Shown: positions 13,316 through 27,300, numbered from the stretch's first letter. The stretch: DNA of 64,000 bases from Cucumis sativus (GCF_000004075.3 NC_026657.2:32598732-32662731); one strand, 5' to 3'. The notes: generated from the sequence alone by a model not told the origin. Numbers and translations are program-made.

Positions 13316-14513
13316 AAATGGTGGGGTTAATGAATTTAGTCTTCAAGTAAAGGCTAATTCGTCAGCTTTCGCTACCAATGGAGATTCCGGAAAAAGTCAA
13401 AGAAATTGGACGAATTAAAATATTCGGTACTTGCCGTTGGTTGGTGACGTTGAAAATATTGGAATTTTTAAAACTTCTATGCGTAATTGGAAAATATCGA
13501 AATTAATTTTGTAGATCTCAAAAAGTATATAAAAATATATACAAATATATGGGAGTGAATGGTCGTGGAAGAAACATAAATAAATAAAGGAATGCATCGC
13601 CTCAAAATTATGGGAGTTCTTTTTTAATAAAAATCATTTGTTATATTTGGAAACTTGTTTTTATTATAGTAACCTAAAGTTTGTCTTTTATTTTTAAAAA
13701 ATATTGATGTTCTAATTGTCTTGAACCTATTAGAATTTTCAAGAATTTCTAACAAAAATCGAGACTGAACATGTGTGTAGCGAATGTGACCTAAACAATA
13801 TAAAGATTCGTAGGTTGGTCTAGACCAATGTCATGCCATTTTAGATTTCAATTTTTAATGTCTTAAATTGATTTGTAATTCAATGATAGTTTTGAAACAT
13901 TTATTAAAGGCTAAATGTAATATTGTAATCAAATTGCTTACCATGTGTTTGATAAAAGATTCAAAAATTAAATTTCTATTTAAACCGACAGTTCAAAATG
14001 TTTTTGATCATATATATTTATAAGTAATAAGTAAATAGTATATATTAGGTGAAATATGAACTAATAAACGGCACAACTACAATACTATTACATGAACTAA
14101 ACAATTTATGAACTTGGTTGTTGGTTCATGCTAAAATCTTAAAATCTTATATAATTGATATATTGTAATATCATATAATCTATTATATGTTAGGTACATA
14201 TTTAATTTGAGCTCATTAAATTTGTTAATATTTTTATCTTTCTTTAATATACTTTTGTATTTTAAAATTTTAAATTCAACATGTGAATACACTCAAAACC
14301 TTTGAAAAGATTGATTTTAAAATTTACGGTATGTGTATTACATGTAAAAAGTTATCGTTTAAAAATTAGGGAAAAATACTTAAGTTTTAGGTGTAATTTC
14401 TAACCTTATTGTTCCTAAGATTTCAATAATACTTAATTTTAGTCCTTAAAGTAACGGAATCATTACTGATCTAACGAAGGCTAATTAAGATGCTGTGAAT
14501 TTAGTTTTAAACG

Positions 14514-14935
14514 TGGCTATTTTAATATTGATAGGTCAAAGAATAATCTTTTTAAGAGAATAAAAATAAAAGAAAACCAAAAGCAGGTTTATCTTCTTAG
14601 CCCTCTCATGGTTGATTTTCCGACGATGATAAACGATGCCATCAAACCTCTGACTGCCAAAGCCTTTTTGTCTCCATCCTCATTGATTGCTCTCGTTCTT
14701 CCGCTCCCTCTACCATCACCATTTGTTACATCCAAAGGGATTTAGTTCAATGTCTGAAAAATCACTATTTAAAATCCCCTATTTGTTAGGTCAGTAATGG
14801 TTACACTCACGGTTACAATGTAGCCATTTCAATATTGATACGACGAAAATTATTCTTTTTTAAAAATAAATATATAAATAAAAATGAAAGAAAACCAAAA
14901 GTTGATTCATCTTCTTAGCTCACTCATTGGTGAAG
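14514..14935. repeat. Diverged direct repeat about 310 bp apart
   Basis: Copy one (about 14514-14620) and copy two (about 14821-14935) share the order ggctattt/agccattt, aatattgata, aaagaaaaccaaaag and atcttcttagc, with small indels and substitutions between them. The intervening bases also echo the sequence after copy two (actatttaaaa...tatttgtta), so the whole unit may be an old tandem duplication of about 300 bp. No coding potential is seen. Confidence 0.6.
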
Positions 14936-15779
14936 ACGTCGTAACTTTCCCACCTTTGCTCTCCTTGATCGGCTTTGAATTAAATCCTTTTGGATGTACA
15001 GCTTGGAGAAAGGATTAAACATTGACGGACTAAAATAGCTTACACTCCAAACAATAATACTATTTAAAACCACTATTTGTTACGTGACTACTTATTTAGA
15101 TTAAAATAGTTTATACTCCAAACATACTACTAGATATCTCAACTCCAAAAGCTCTATCTAAAGCTAAAACTTTGTTTGAAACCAAAACACGCACAATCTA
15201 AAACAATCTGTAGGACAAAGAAGAGGCATGGCTAAATGTCTTTTTGCCATTACGAAGTTCAGGACAGGTTCAGTAGCCAACAGATGCAATCATTCAAACT
15301 TTAGAAAATAACTGATAAAGCAAGGTTGACTACCAATCTTCAAAATACCCAAAGTTCAGGTAAGGTTTCTTTTCTTTTTATGCATAATAGGTTTGAGAGC
15401 TTTCAATAAATGACTAGACAAGGCAGACCACAATAAACTCTTTTCCTATATCTCTAACTAACATTAGAGTTTCAAGTTTCAACAACCCAATATATTTAAA
15501 AAATAGGAAAATAAATTTTATATAATGTGCGGTCTCCAGACATGGTTTTATTAGAGACAACTCTAGTGACTAATAGTTGGTTTCGCCCTTGGTTCCTTCT
15601 CAATGTGGACTTCTGATCCTTCATTATGGAAACCAATAGCCATAGAAAGAACAATGAGGATGCACAGAAGTCAATTATATCTTGAATTCACCCTTGATTC
15701 CCTAATTAGCAATCAATTCAATTTATAGATCACAAGGCAATATTACCAGTTGTTGAACTGAGGGAAAATAACTCCTGAA

Positions 15780-17981
15780 TTATGATTCAGCTTCATCATC
15801 TGAGAGTAAGAACTCCTGTATTTTCTTCCTGCAATTAATAACATAACTATTTAGCGGGGATATTTTCAAAGCATTACTTAATAAGTTCAAAATAGTAATA
15901 TCTGAAGCAGACTTCATGCTAGTATACACTTTAAGCACATTACTATTTACAGAATAAAGCAACATTATTTCAATAACTTCATCAAGTCCACCTAACACGA
16001 CTCAGAGACATTTCTTGAATCATGCAAGCCACAGGCTGAAGTCGTTTAATTTTCCTTATATTTTACTTTGGATGTGCTTCGGTCCAGAATTGAAGGGAAA
16101 CCTCTTTTAGAAAGATGATATACAACAAAGATTTAGATTACAATATTCAGTTATCATAAAATTGAACTATGTAGTACCGACAGTAATACAAGACTTAATC
16201 TCACTCTCACCTTAGCGAATTGGAATTGCCAAGGCTGCCATGTGTGGCTCGAGCAACCATAGAGGGTGGCAAGAGTGAAAGAAACAGTTCTTGAGATGAA
16301 GAATCCTTGGGAAGAATCTGAAATTGACAACTTGAACAACAAGCACCTAAAATACTTGAACCTGCATGGCGAGTTAGCACATCTGACGTGTTAAGTGGCC
16401 CATTACAGACTGCACAAAATGACTCCGAAGATAAAGAGTTAACATGCTTAAAGTTATTTCTCTGTTGGCGCCTTTTCGTGGCCAAAGGAACATTATTACT
16501 TTCGTTCAAATCTGGTATTCTGCTAAAATTGAATGGAGTAAGCTTTCCAGCAGTTCTCACAATTGTAGACTCACGAGAAGGATTTTCTACCTATAAAGGC
16601 AAGTAGAAAAAGAAAAAAAATCTTCGGTCAAGTTCTGAAAAACAGTCCTGGGTAGGACAAGTAGCCTACAACTTGTATGCACAATTTCTTTCTTACTTGG
16701 AAACAATCACTCAAAATAGAAGGTAAAATTGTTTCCATACTCTACCAAAATTGCTCCTAAATTGAACACAAAACATGCTTCAAGAAGTTGCTCTCCAGCC
16801 AAAATGAATAAAACTGCACATTTTTCTAAATCAACTTCCTACGTGTACCTGCAAAAGAGCCACAAATGAGGAGACCAGGTCATTGATGCCAGAACTGGAC
16901 TTTTTGGTCAGTTCCACTGTCTTTAGACTGCCCTGCCAAGAAACGGCTCCCATCATCAATTAGATTCAATCGAAGTGAACATATTAAAGATGCAACAACA
17001 GCAAGTAAATTTAACAACAGTAAAGTACTAAACATGACAAAGTTAACAGACCCATCAACGCAGCAAAGCATGTTGAGCTCTTGCGCAAGACAGTCAAGTA
17101 GAGGAAGTACAACTGGAACCTCCCACCTTGCATCAATATACTGTACATCTCCCGGCAAGGAATACCCTTGGCCCTGCTTGAATTAAACTCGTGTAGTCAA
17201 AATTAGTGCATGGACCTAACTCAAACAGAAAGATTTTCAAGTAGAAAAAGAAAAGCAGCTTGTAATAAGTAGCAGTGAAATCTCAAACAACAAGATAATT
17301 CATCATAAGATTCCATAGCTACCCTAGCTATTTTTTAGCTCTTAATAGAGGTGTCTACTGAAAGATAATGACGCCCCTCTTTCTCCCCTTCAAGCATCCC
17401 AGTTTTCCCTGCAGAGAGTAGTTCCACTCTTGACTTTGTCTGAACGATAAATAAAAGTGTGCATGGCAAGCTCTTACTTAATAATCCAATAAAAATGATA
17501 TTATTGTGGACAAATTGTAAGAATCACTTTTGAACCATGGTGGTAACTGGAATTATATCCTCGAGTTTCAATGGTAAATATTAAGCCGCCCACAAACTTA
17601 CACTGGTTACAGAAATTGGACCCTCGAATGCTAAAAGTCAAACCCTCAAACTTGAGCATTTGTTACAATTTCTACAACTACGTGAGTTTGAGGGTTTAAT
17701 TTTTACAGGATTTTTTTTGCATGGAAACAGATTTTTGTATAAGCAAAGTGTTTGCTTGCCATATTACTGGATCTTATTTACATAATATCCTCAAGATCTA
17801 AGATTGAAGCATAGACCAATTGTTCTGTTCTATCTCAAATAACAGAGTTCTCGTATCCATGTACCCTTAACAGTCAATGCATCAACCTTCTAACCTTCCT
17901 TCTGGTTATTCATTATCATGACTCTAAAAATTCTAGTGACTCAACTTCCAAAATAGACCCTTAAAATACAAATCAATATTA

Positions 17982-18014
<33 letters not shown>

Positions 18015-19073
18015 CGTAACAAACGAAGGAAGACCTTAACCGTAGACGAAATCACATGGCATGCAATCCTTGAAGTACATGTTCCAACTAGAAGTCTGTT
18101 GTACCCATTTTCAGCTGCAATCTGCACAACAAACAACAGGCTGAGAATTTCCCCCTCTTTCACTGCAAGCTAAATGAAGGAACAATTGAGGGGCAAACTT
18201 TTTGCAAGGATAACATCCGCAAATATGAGATAAGGTCTTCTTTTCCTGTGACGTCATTGACTGCATCTAACAGCTTCTTCAACTTCTCCCTTCCATCATT
18301 CAAATTTGAAGAGTATACACTCTCAATTTGAACAATATGCAAATTTTTTCTTGGTTGACAGAGACTTGACACAACCGATTGGATGGTTTGAACTGTTTTG
18401 TCTATCTCGTCCGAAGGGATAGAACAAGCAGCAGTTTCATTGATATAAGCAACTCCGACACCAAAAACTTGCAGTGATCTATCCCTACTTGCTTCAAAAT
18501 TATTGTGTGCTTTTACTTGCATTTCATGAACAAACTGCAAAGCCACCCTGGAAGTGATTGGGAAGGGAGGTTAAGTCGATCACGAATAACATCAAAACAT
18601 TACAAACTCATTGGCACTATAGATTCTAACAAAAAATTCAGCCGTAAAATCTATTATGCCCACTAGCAACGTCCAAATATTCGTCCATCCATACATACAT
18701 ACACAATATATATAAATAAGAGAAAATACCTGGAACAAGGGCCTCCAGAGAACGCAACAAGCACTTTATCAGAAGGAGAGATCATGGCGTTAGAGGTTAC
18801 AGCCTGCCGGAACTTAGCAAACAAGTTGCTCCGAAAGCAATCACTGCAAAATCGTCCATCGTCTCCTACTCCGGAGGTAGACATACGTTCCTTGGACTTA
18901 CATTTAAAGCAGAGATTCGTATTACTATTGTCGTCTTTCGTGATAACTCGACGAGCCTCCATGGCAGCTGGTGTATCGGGCCTGCTTGAAGGAGGTGAAT
19001 CTTGTTCGATTGTATGTTCATCATGTTGATTTCTGTAGCAGTTGGACTGGCAGGCTGAGGAATTACATGCCAT
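15780..19073 (-). CDS. CTU2: Cytoplasmic tRNA 2-thiolation protein 2
   Basis: CTU2 (NCS2) works with CTU1 (NCS6) in the cytosol to put sulfur on the wobble uridine (mcm5s2U34) of Lys, Glu and Gln tRNAs, taking sulfur from the URM1 relay. Seven exons join in frame: 19073-18730, 18547-18199, 18121-18035, 17173-17052, 16927-16849, 16590-16211 and 15828-15780, giving 469 residues, near the usual plant length of about 460. The N-terminal part has Cys pairs (CFKCKS, FCSDCF). VLVAFSGGPCSR is the PP-loop; CTU2 proteins are generally the less active partner. The middle shows LQKIAAENGYN, CTSRIACHV and QYIDARWEVPVVLPL, all typical of the family. A second set of Cys pairs (FCAVCNGP, CCSSC) lies near the C-terminus, and the chain ends in an acidic LLSDDEAES. 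The intron after exon 3 contains a 31-base G run on the plus strand. The exon 5 acceptor was placed at 16928 because the other nearby AG would create a stop. Confidence 0.93.
17984..18014. repeat. Uninterrupted 31-base G run in CTU2 intron 3
   Basis: The plus strand has 31 consecutive G, so the CTU2 transcript would have 31 consecutive C. The run begins 20 bases inside the intron from the exon 3 donor at 18034. Mononucleotide G/C runs of this length are rare in AT-rich plant DNA and unstable; length error in the sequence is possible. Confidence 0.95.
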
Positions 19074-21351
19074 GAATGGTAGAGATTAAAACGCCTCAAG
19101 ATTCAGAGCGACAAATCTTCTTCGTTCCAAGCTTTCAAATTGTGTAAACGCTTCCCACCAGGGTTTATCTAAAACCTAAAAAAATGGTTACATTTTACTT
19201 TAACATTTACACCAATATCAATTTATTTTATTTAGAACATTAATTTAGCTCAACTAACATATTTATTTAGCTAACATCCGTTTAGCTCAACTGAAAGCTG
19301 ATATCAGTACATATCAAACACTAAACTCGTTTCTATCTTGATTTTCAATATTTTTAATTTATGCATTTAAATATTTTGATAGTACCAATACTTGTGTGAT
19401 GAGAAAGTGAATTCAAAGCCAAGACTGTTGTCAATAGTGCTAACTTTGTTAATTTAGTAAAATATAAGTTAATACTTTACCATAGTTTTTAAAAAGATGT
19501 ATATATATAGTATAGATTTTCCATTTAATAATAGTAACCTTATTTCATATTGTTATTTATCCTCCAATTTTAATAGATCAATAATGGTTGTGAAATCATG
19601 AACTTCCATTAAATTTGTATGATGGGAGTTTTAGAGGTGTGCTCAAATGGGCTTAGCTCGACCGTAATTGAGATGGTATTTCATCACAAAAGCGAAATAT
19701 TTGATTTTATCACAATTGTTGTACTAAAAAAAATAAAAGATGCAATATCTACTATATGTATTAGTCTTTTTGGATATGTCTTTGTTTACATTGACTCTTA
19801 GTTTGTTAATCTTTTTGGATTATTAGTTTTTGATTTGTAGATCATTTTGGACTATCAATGTTTGGTTTATTATTGTTATTTTCACTAGTCTATTGAACTA
19901 TGTAGGCATTGGCCGGTTGATGTTCATGTCAATTGAAGTCTTGCACATTTCAAACGTCTTTTGTTTGTCTTCGAACTCCACAAATCTTCAAGATATTTTA
20001 TTGTTGTTCTTCAAACTATTTATATCATATTTTTTTATTTAAGGAGGATTCAATCTTTTGAGAGATTAGAGAATTATCAACGAATTGTTTTTTTAGTTGA
20101 ATATGTAGGTTGGTGGAATTGAATTTCAACTTTCTCTGATAATAATTCATATTGTATGTTAGTTGAATTACGCTCTTGTTAGTAATATTTTGTCTTTTGA
20201 ATATTTAAGTGAGTGACATATCTCTTATTTATATTTTTTTTCTATGGATATTAGATAGAGAGTTCAAATCTTTAACATCTTAGTTAACAAATCATATTTG
20301 ATGTCAAATGAGTTATACTATTGTCGACAATGTTCCACCTTTTAAATTTTAAGTGAAATGACAACTATCTCTCTTATATATAAAGTTTACCAACAAGTGC
20401 TACGTGCAACTTAGGATCAATCGACTTTGGACTTAATTCACTTTAGGTTTTAGCTTTGTTTTTTCGGCATAACTCATAGCCAAACTTTCATTAAAAGAAA
20501 AAAAAAATTGTTCCTTTTTTTTTTTTTTGGTTAGTTTTAAGAACAAAAAAGACAAGGACAACAGTAATTTTTTTTAAAACAAAGGTTGAATGGAGCGAGG
20601 GTAATCACTAACAATAACATTGGTCATAGAGGACAATATTCTTCTAACTACAATTTCAAAATTTATATGATAATCAACTCTTATAAGTTTGGTCACTCGT
20701 GGAACATAGCATGAAAAATATCGAGTTTGTGAGAGACATTATGTTATAGATAATTTTATATGTAGGAAAAAAACTCATAGACAGAGTCATAAAAGGATAA
20801 AATCACAAAATTTGCTCAATCTCAAATCGACTCAATACAAGTCAAGTCTAAAATATGTCCATGCGATTCAATTGGCCTAAAGCACGAGCCAAGGTGAATT
20901 TGCTCCACGAGTTTTTTTTTTTTTTTTTCTTGAAAGAAGTTGCTCCACAAGTTGGAGTTTATGTTCTACTAGGCCTTGATTCTAGCTTTACAAAGTATTA
21001 AAAAACAAAACAAAAAAAACAAGGTCTCACCCATAATAAGAGAACATTAAAGTCTTATATCCACATAGCTTATACCATAAACATAATATCATTTGAAGAT
21101 AATTTCTCACAAAAAGAAAGAAAAAATGTGACCATGAAAAAGCGAGCGAGTAGGACCCACACCCATATGACGTGGCAAGTAATATACCAAATAAATGGAT
21201 AAAATAAAATAAAATGTAATTGAGAACAAAGGCTCGTCGGCCATTGCCAATCTCCATTGCTCAGCACATTTTTCAGCCTCAATTGCCAAATCCTTCTGTT
21301 CTTCCTCTCTCAGCCTAGAGAGAGAAGAGAGCCGGCCGGAGTAGAGCAGCC
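19074..21351. promoter_or_regulatory. Divergent CTU2/TypA intergenic region
   Basis: CTU2 is read leftward and TypA rightward from this 2.28-kb spacer, so both promoters should lie here. Near TypA, a TGACGTGGCA motif at 21168-21177 matches the ACGT-core elements bound by plant bZIP factors and is 175 bp upstream of the TypA start. A GA/CT-rich leader (agagagagaagagagcc) precedes the ATG at 21352. The middle holds poly-T tracts and a short duplication of ttgctccac around 20900-20952 but no recognisable gene. Confidence 0.55.
21168..21177 (+). promoter_or_regulatory. ACGT-core (C/G-box hybrid) element upstream of TypA
   Basis: TGACGTGGCA lies in the proximal upstream region of the plastid GTPase gene. 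Such hybrid boxes are known bZIP targets. Function here is inferred from sequence and position only. Confidence 0.4.
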
Positions 21352-24300
21352 ATGGAAATGGTAATGAGCTTCAACAGTTCTTCTTCAATCTCTTCCCCGC
21401 TGCTTTACCCCAAACTCAAACTTGGAAGAACCTTCACTCCTTTAATTCACCACCTTGATTGTCTGAGTTCCTCCTCCAGGACCTCAGTTTCATTGCCCAA
21501 ACAAGCTCTGAAGTTTCGCTCCAAAACCCCAGTTCGAAGTCCGGTCAAATGCTCCGTCTCTCAGACCACAGAAGCTCGCACTGGTACTTCTCTCTCTCTC
21601 TCTCTCGCTGCGTTTGTTTTCTTTGTCCATTTATCGGCTTGTTACAGTTTGGCGCGGTTTTTTTGTCGTTTCTTAGCACTTGAGTCTTGGAAAGATGGAC
21701 GAGGAGAAGAGAGGAAATTACTCTTCAAATCTTGACCTCTGTAATTTTTGCACTTCGAGCTGTCTTTTGGTCGGTTGGAGTCGTAAAGATTTTAGGAGTT
21801 AGGAAATTTGTATCGAAAATTAGTATATAAAAATTTCAAGCTCTGTTAATGGACGTTTTTCCTTGTTTATGGAATTTTGCGTAAGGTGATTTTTTGGCTG
21901 TTTAAACTTTAAATCTAATATTAGTTTTCAACCCCAATCCAAAATTTATTGCTGACCTTTCATTTGGAATTTTTAATTGTGGGCTGATGTTTTGCCTTAG
22001 CAAAGAGCCAACTGATGAGGAGACAAGATATAAGGAACATAGCAATAGTGGCCCATGTAGACCATGGAAAGACAACTTTGGTTGATGCTATGTTGAAGCA
22101 AGCAAAGGTAATACCACCAGATAATCATTTCTAATGTTTATTTGAAGGTTTATGTTTCATTTCTTCATTCTGTTATATTATGATTACGACTGCATCATTC
22201 CAAATCGTTAATACTGTTTACTGCCACGTAATGCAATGATTGTGTAGAAGAAGCCTAACTGTGTTGTACATGCTGGTTATGTCCATCTATTTATTTATTA
22301 TTGCAGTCGTTTGATGTATTATTAGAGTTAGAAATGACGATGAAGGACGTCAGAAATTGCTTCAATAAGTTTGTGAATATTGTCCTTCAATAAGTTTGTG
22401 AATATTGTCCTTCAATAACTGTGTTGTACATGCTGGTAGGCGAACCTTTCAAAAAAACATGGAGAAATGGTTTGGGTTGATTTGATCAAAACTTTGTGAT
22501 GGGGCATTGGGCTAGGAAGGAATGACTAAATTTTCAACAAGTCCCTCCCTTTGAGCAGATTCTATGATCAAGTTTTTGGATTGGATCTTGGGTGATATAG
22601 ATGTTTTTTTTTTCTTTTCACTTATTATAGGTATATCGTGATGATTTTGGCGATTCCGAAGGGCCTGTAATTTATTCGTTAAAAACAGTCTGAGAAATTC
22701 TAGGCAAGGTTCGTTGAAATTAGTAACCTCTAACCTAATGTGTATTTCATATTTTCAACTGTAGGTATTTCGTGACAACCAAGTTGTGAAAGAAAGAATA
22801 ATGGACTCAAATGACTTGGAGCGTGAAAGAGGAATTACAATATTGAGCAAAAATACATCTATCACATATAAGGATACAAAGATTAATATAATTGATACTC
22901 CAGGTCACTCTGATTTTGGTGGTGAAGTTGAACGCATTCTCAATATGGTGGAAGGGATCCTTCTAGTGGTATTCTTCAACAAATGCTACCTATTTGAAAT
23001 CTTTGGTTCTTTCTTGAAATTCATATTTTGGATGTTTGGAGAACTTTGTTTTTATTCCTCTTTTTGGGTGGATGGGGGATGATATGGTTGTTGCAAGTTT
23101 TGTGAGTATCAAACTCTTTAACTAGTGTATTTTTACTTTGGTTTATTTGGTAAAATAACATATTGGGCTTTAGGACTTGAGGTTGATAAATAGTTTTATA
23201 CATTTCTAATCCTTCAAAGATTGAAGGTTTAACGCTAGAAGGTTTAAAAATATATCATAATGGTTTATGCCGTTAGTTATCTATGGAAATTGAGAGGTGA
23301 TTTTAATTAAATTAGTTATTTTTGTATGAACATGTCAATTCTTGGTGTTGTGTGGATTTCTTGTCACTTTTGACTAACCTACTAAACAAAAGAAGTCACC
23401 TGAGAGGCTTATCTCCCTCTAGTTTTGTATCTACTCAAATTCTTTTGATGGTGTCAAGTCAGTGGAGAGTTGAAGTGAGTTAAGATAGTAAGGTTGCATG
23501 TATTTTGGTTCTAGGGAGAGAGGAGGATTGAGCAGAGGGTGGGAGCGAGGGGATTCTGTTGAGACAGGGGATAGGTAAACAATTGTTAAATGTTTAACTA
23601 ATTTCTAATCTGTCAACTTGTCACCATATTGATACTAGCCATTATATATTTGATAGCTTTTTGCAGCTTGAGCATAGAAAGGATTATAAGATGAGTAAAA
23701 AATTTGCCTCTAGATGCCCTGTTTTAATTTTTTTTTCCTCTTGCCCAAAAGTTGACTAAATGATGTCTTCTTGACAATAATATATTTTCAAACATGTTTC
23801 CAATTTTGAACTCCTTGTCCTATCATGTCTTTTTCTATGTATTTTATCTAGGTAGATTCTGTTGAGGGTCCAATGCCACAAACAAGATTTGTGCTTAAGA
23901 AGGCTCTTGAATTTGGGCACGCTGTTGTTGTCGTGGTCAACAAGATTGATAGACCTTCAGCTCGTCCAGATTATGTCATCAATTCAACTTTTGAGCTCTT
24001 CATTGAACTGAATGCATCAGATGAGCAGGTAATAGTATTTGAAAGTCATGGGCAATGACCTTATACCTATGTCCATACTTGAAAGAATACTACAAGTTAC
24101 AGGCTAACAACCAATCTTTTGAAATTAACAACATCATTAATGACAAACTTTATATATTCAAGCAGCAAGGATAATATTCATCTGAACCTAAGAGTAAATA
24201 ATCCTTGATTTATAAAAGTATTCTTTGTTTGTTTACAAACTTTATAATATTGGACCAGCAGAGGTTTTTGAGAATCATCAATGGAAGACCTAAGTGATTC

Positions 24301-27300
24301 ACTCAGTAGTGGGGAAATGCACACTATCTGACAAATATATGAATGTTGGTTGAATGCTTCATTTCATTATTTCTGATAATGTAAGCAACAATCTTTTTTC
24401 ATTCCAACTTTTGTTTTGGTTCAGTGTGACTTCCAAGCAATTTATGCTAGTGGCATTCAAGGTAAGGCTGGATTATCCCCTGAAGATTTGGCAGAAGATC
24501 TTGGACCACTTTTTGAGTCAATAATCAGATGCATCCCTGGACCAAAAATTGACAAAGATGGTGCATTGCAAATGCTTGTAAGTGATCTTTCTTTTCATTA
24601 TTTTTGTTTACCTTCAATAATTTAATTGGTTTGTGCTGTGAAGAATCGTGGGAATTTCATTTCATTTGTACTTCTTTCTTACAGATAATGAAAGAACTTT
24701 CCGGACTTACTTTGAAATGACTCTATTCCTAAATAAGAAAAATAATTCAATTTCTGAATCTTCTTATTGTTTGATGCAAGGAAAAATAAACTGTTCCACG
24801 TTGTTGATTTTTGAAATATTTAACTTCTATTAATCCAAGTTTCACGCTCGTCATAAAAATCTTTATTTAAGTCATTGGCATTGTATTCTCTCTCTCCCTC
24901 TCTATTTCCCCCTCCTCTCCTCCCCAACTCTTAATCCATCCAGTTTCCACCAAATAGCTTATACTTTATGATGAGTCCATTGAATGCAATTTTTGCACAT
25001 TTTGTGCCTTATGCTCAAGTTTCATTTTGTGGCTATGCACTCATGTGACATTCTTAAAGATGGAACGTGAATGATAAATACTGGCATCTCAGTTCTCCAA
25101 ATTTGACAAATCTTAGTTTAACTCTTTTGACTTGCACTTTTTATTCTCCTAAAACATGTCTCAATTTTAATGTGAACTTCTTATCCTAGGCTACAAATAT
25201 TGAATATGATGAGCACAAAGGAAGAATAGCAATTGGCCGACTGCATGCTGGAGAACTCCAAAAAGGAATGGATGTGAAGGTTAGTACACTTTGTTTTTGT
25301 TATGTTGTTTTGCTTTTATTTAACCTACTATGTGGGTTTTTATTTTCGCTTATGGATGGGATGGGGGCGCTAAGGGGGTGTCAACCTAGTTGAGATGCCT
25401 AGGTGCGCCTGCTGATCCTCCCCCTCCCCCTTTGCTCTTTGTATGTCCCTCATGTACTTTGAGCTTTGTCTCTCTATTTTCATTATTCATAACACTGAGA
25501 CTCGTTTCCTTTTCAAAAAACAAAAAAAAGGTACACTTTGCAGGTTGAACTAGACTTACAAGCATTTTGCTTTCTATAGGGTTGCTTTTCCATTTCATAG
25601 TATAGGTTTACGAAGCAACCTGTTTTTTATGCTATTATTGCAAATATATGGTTAAAAACAAATAGAAGAAATTTTAAGGATGCGTAGGTCTTTTGGGACA
25701 AGATAAGGATTTGTCCATTTTGTCTAATATTCTTTGGCTCGAGTTCGGGCTATCTTGTCTCCTCCTTTCCTTTTGTGTTTCTCTCTATAAATGAAAGTTT
25801 AATTTCTTACCTTCTTTTTTTTTCTTTAGGTATGCACAACAGAAGATGCTTGTAGATTTGCAAGGATTAGTGAGCTTTTTGTATACGAGAAATTCAGTAG
25901 GGTCCCTGTAGAGAAGGTGCAAGCTGGTGATATATGTGCTGTTTGTGGAGTTGATGATATTCAGGTAAAAGTAAATTAAGATTTTGCAAAACTTTTGTTG
26001 TAGTGAAATTTGTTGTTGTTTTCATTATCTTTATTGTGGATTATCCTGTGTTCAGATTGGTGAGACAATTGCTGACAAACAATATGGCAAACCATTACCA
26101 GCTATTAAAGTGGAGGAACCAACAGTAAAGATGGCTTTCGCAATCAACACTTCTCCATTTGTTGGCCGTGAGGTATGTCTAAATGAAACTACCAGAAGTT
26201 CTAAATTGCCGTTTCTTCTAATAAATACGTATATCTATATGTTTGTGAAGAAGCTAATGTCACTGAATAAATGAAGTTACAATATGGAGGGGGGTGAAAA
26301 GCGGAGCCTCACACTAAGGGAGATTGCATAAAGTTCTTCCAAGTGGCACAAAGGGAAACTTACACTATAATTCTCATCCCAAAAATAAATAAATAAATAA
26401 ATGGCATATGCTAAGGAATATTGTCGCCGTATAGTTGGAAACATTATTAGGGTCTTAAGGATATATTAGTCATTAAGTAAGAGTTAGTGGGAGTTGGTTA
26501 CAAATGGAGAGAGAGTGAGGTTCCAAGAGAGTGGTTCTAAAGACGGTCGAGTAATTTCTTTGCAGTAAAGGTGGTAGGAAGTATAGAACCAATCTACACA
26601 TCTTTCTAGGAGCTAGTATTCATGTCAATCCCAATTGAACATTTGATCGTAGATATCTTTGAGAGCGTACAAAGCATGAGAAGGTCCTCTAGAGTGTAGA
26701 GATATAGTAGTACTTAGCCAATATCTGTCTTCAAGATCTCACATTTGTTTTGCAATGACCTTCCACTAAACCCTCTTTTTCTGAACAAAATCTCCAAATT
26801 AGAAAGTTATTTCTAGGAAAGAAAGGTGCCTATTCCATTGCCACGACAATCAATGGAATTAAATCAATCAACTACCTCTTTTGAGCACCTTCTGAATGAA
26901 AGTCCTTTTAAATCTTCTCAATCAATTTGATACCTCTGTAGGCATAGCAAAGAAAGATGCAATAAGTTGGAGAGTAGCCTGGATGAGAATAGGTTTACCA
27001 ACCTTGGAAAAGGAAGAGTTCTTCCATTTTTTATGCTTATTGTCACTAAAAATGATGGAAACCTAAAGGCTCGTTGTCAAATCTCTCCAACATGGAGGAT
27101 AGAATCATTAGGAACTTCCTCTCTGAAGGTGCTAAGTCTAGTGGAAACCGCCACTAAAGTAGGATGGAACCTAGGAGTTGGAAAACCTGATGAAAGCTAA
27201 ATGAGGCTCTCATTATCAAATGGTAATGGAGGGAAAGTCATTCAAAGAGACCGTCGTAATTTGGTTGCCTCACAATAATAGTTGAATGTAAATTGAAATT

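Larger units (their letters stand above)
13201..15779. other. Spacer with diverged tandem duplication
   Basis: This region lies between CBR1 (leader at the left end) and the CTU2 stop. The CBR1 leader or promoter contains a 24-bp tandem repeat at 13268-13315. Farther right, about 14514-14620 and 14821-14935 are diverged direct copies about 310 bp apart. Both hold an aatattgata stretch, the shared aaagaaaaccaaaag and a matching atcttcttagc. No gene was recognised; the right end includes the CTU2 3' UTR. Confidence 0.55.

Noticed and set aside
17933-18163. A proline-run protein encoded across the poly-G tract
   Set aside because: The run lies in an intron of CTU2 between well-matched exons; the proline string is only the translation of a C homopolymer.
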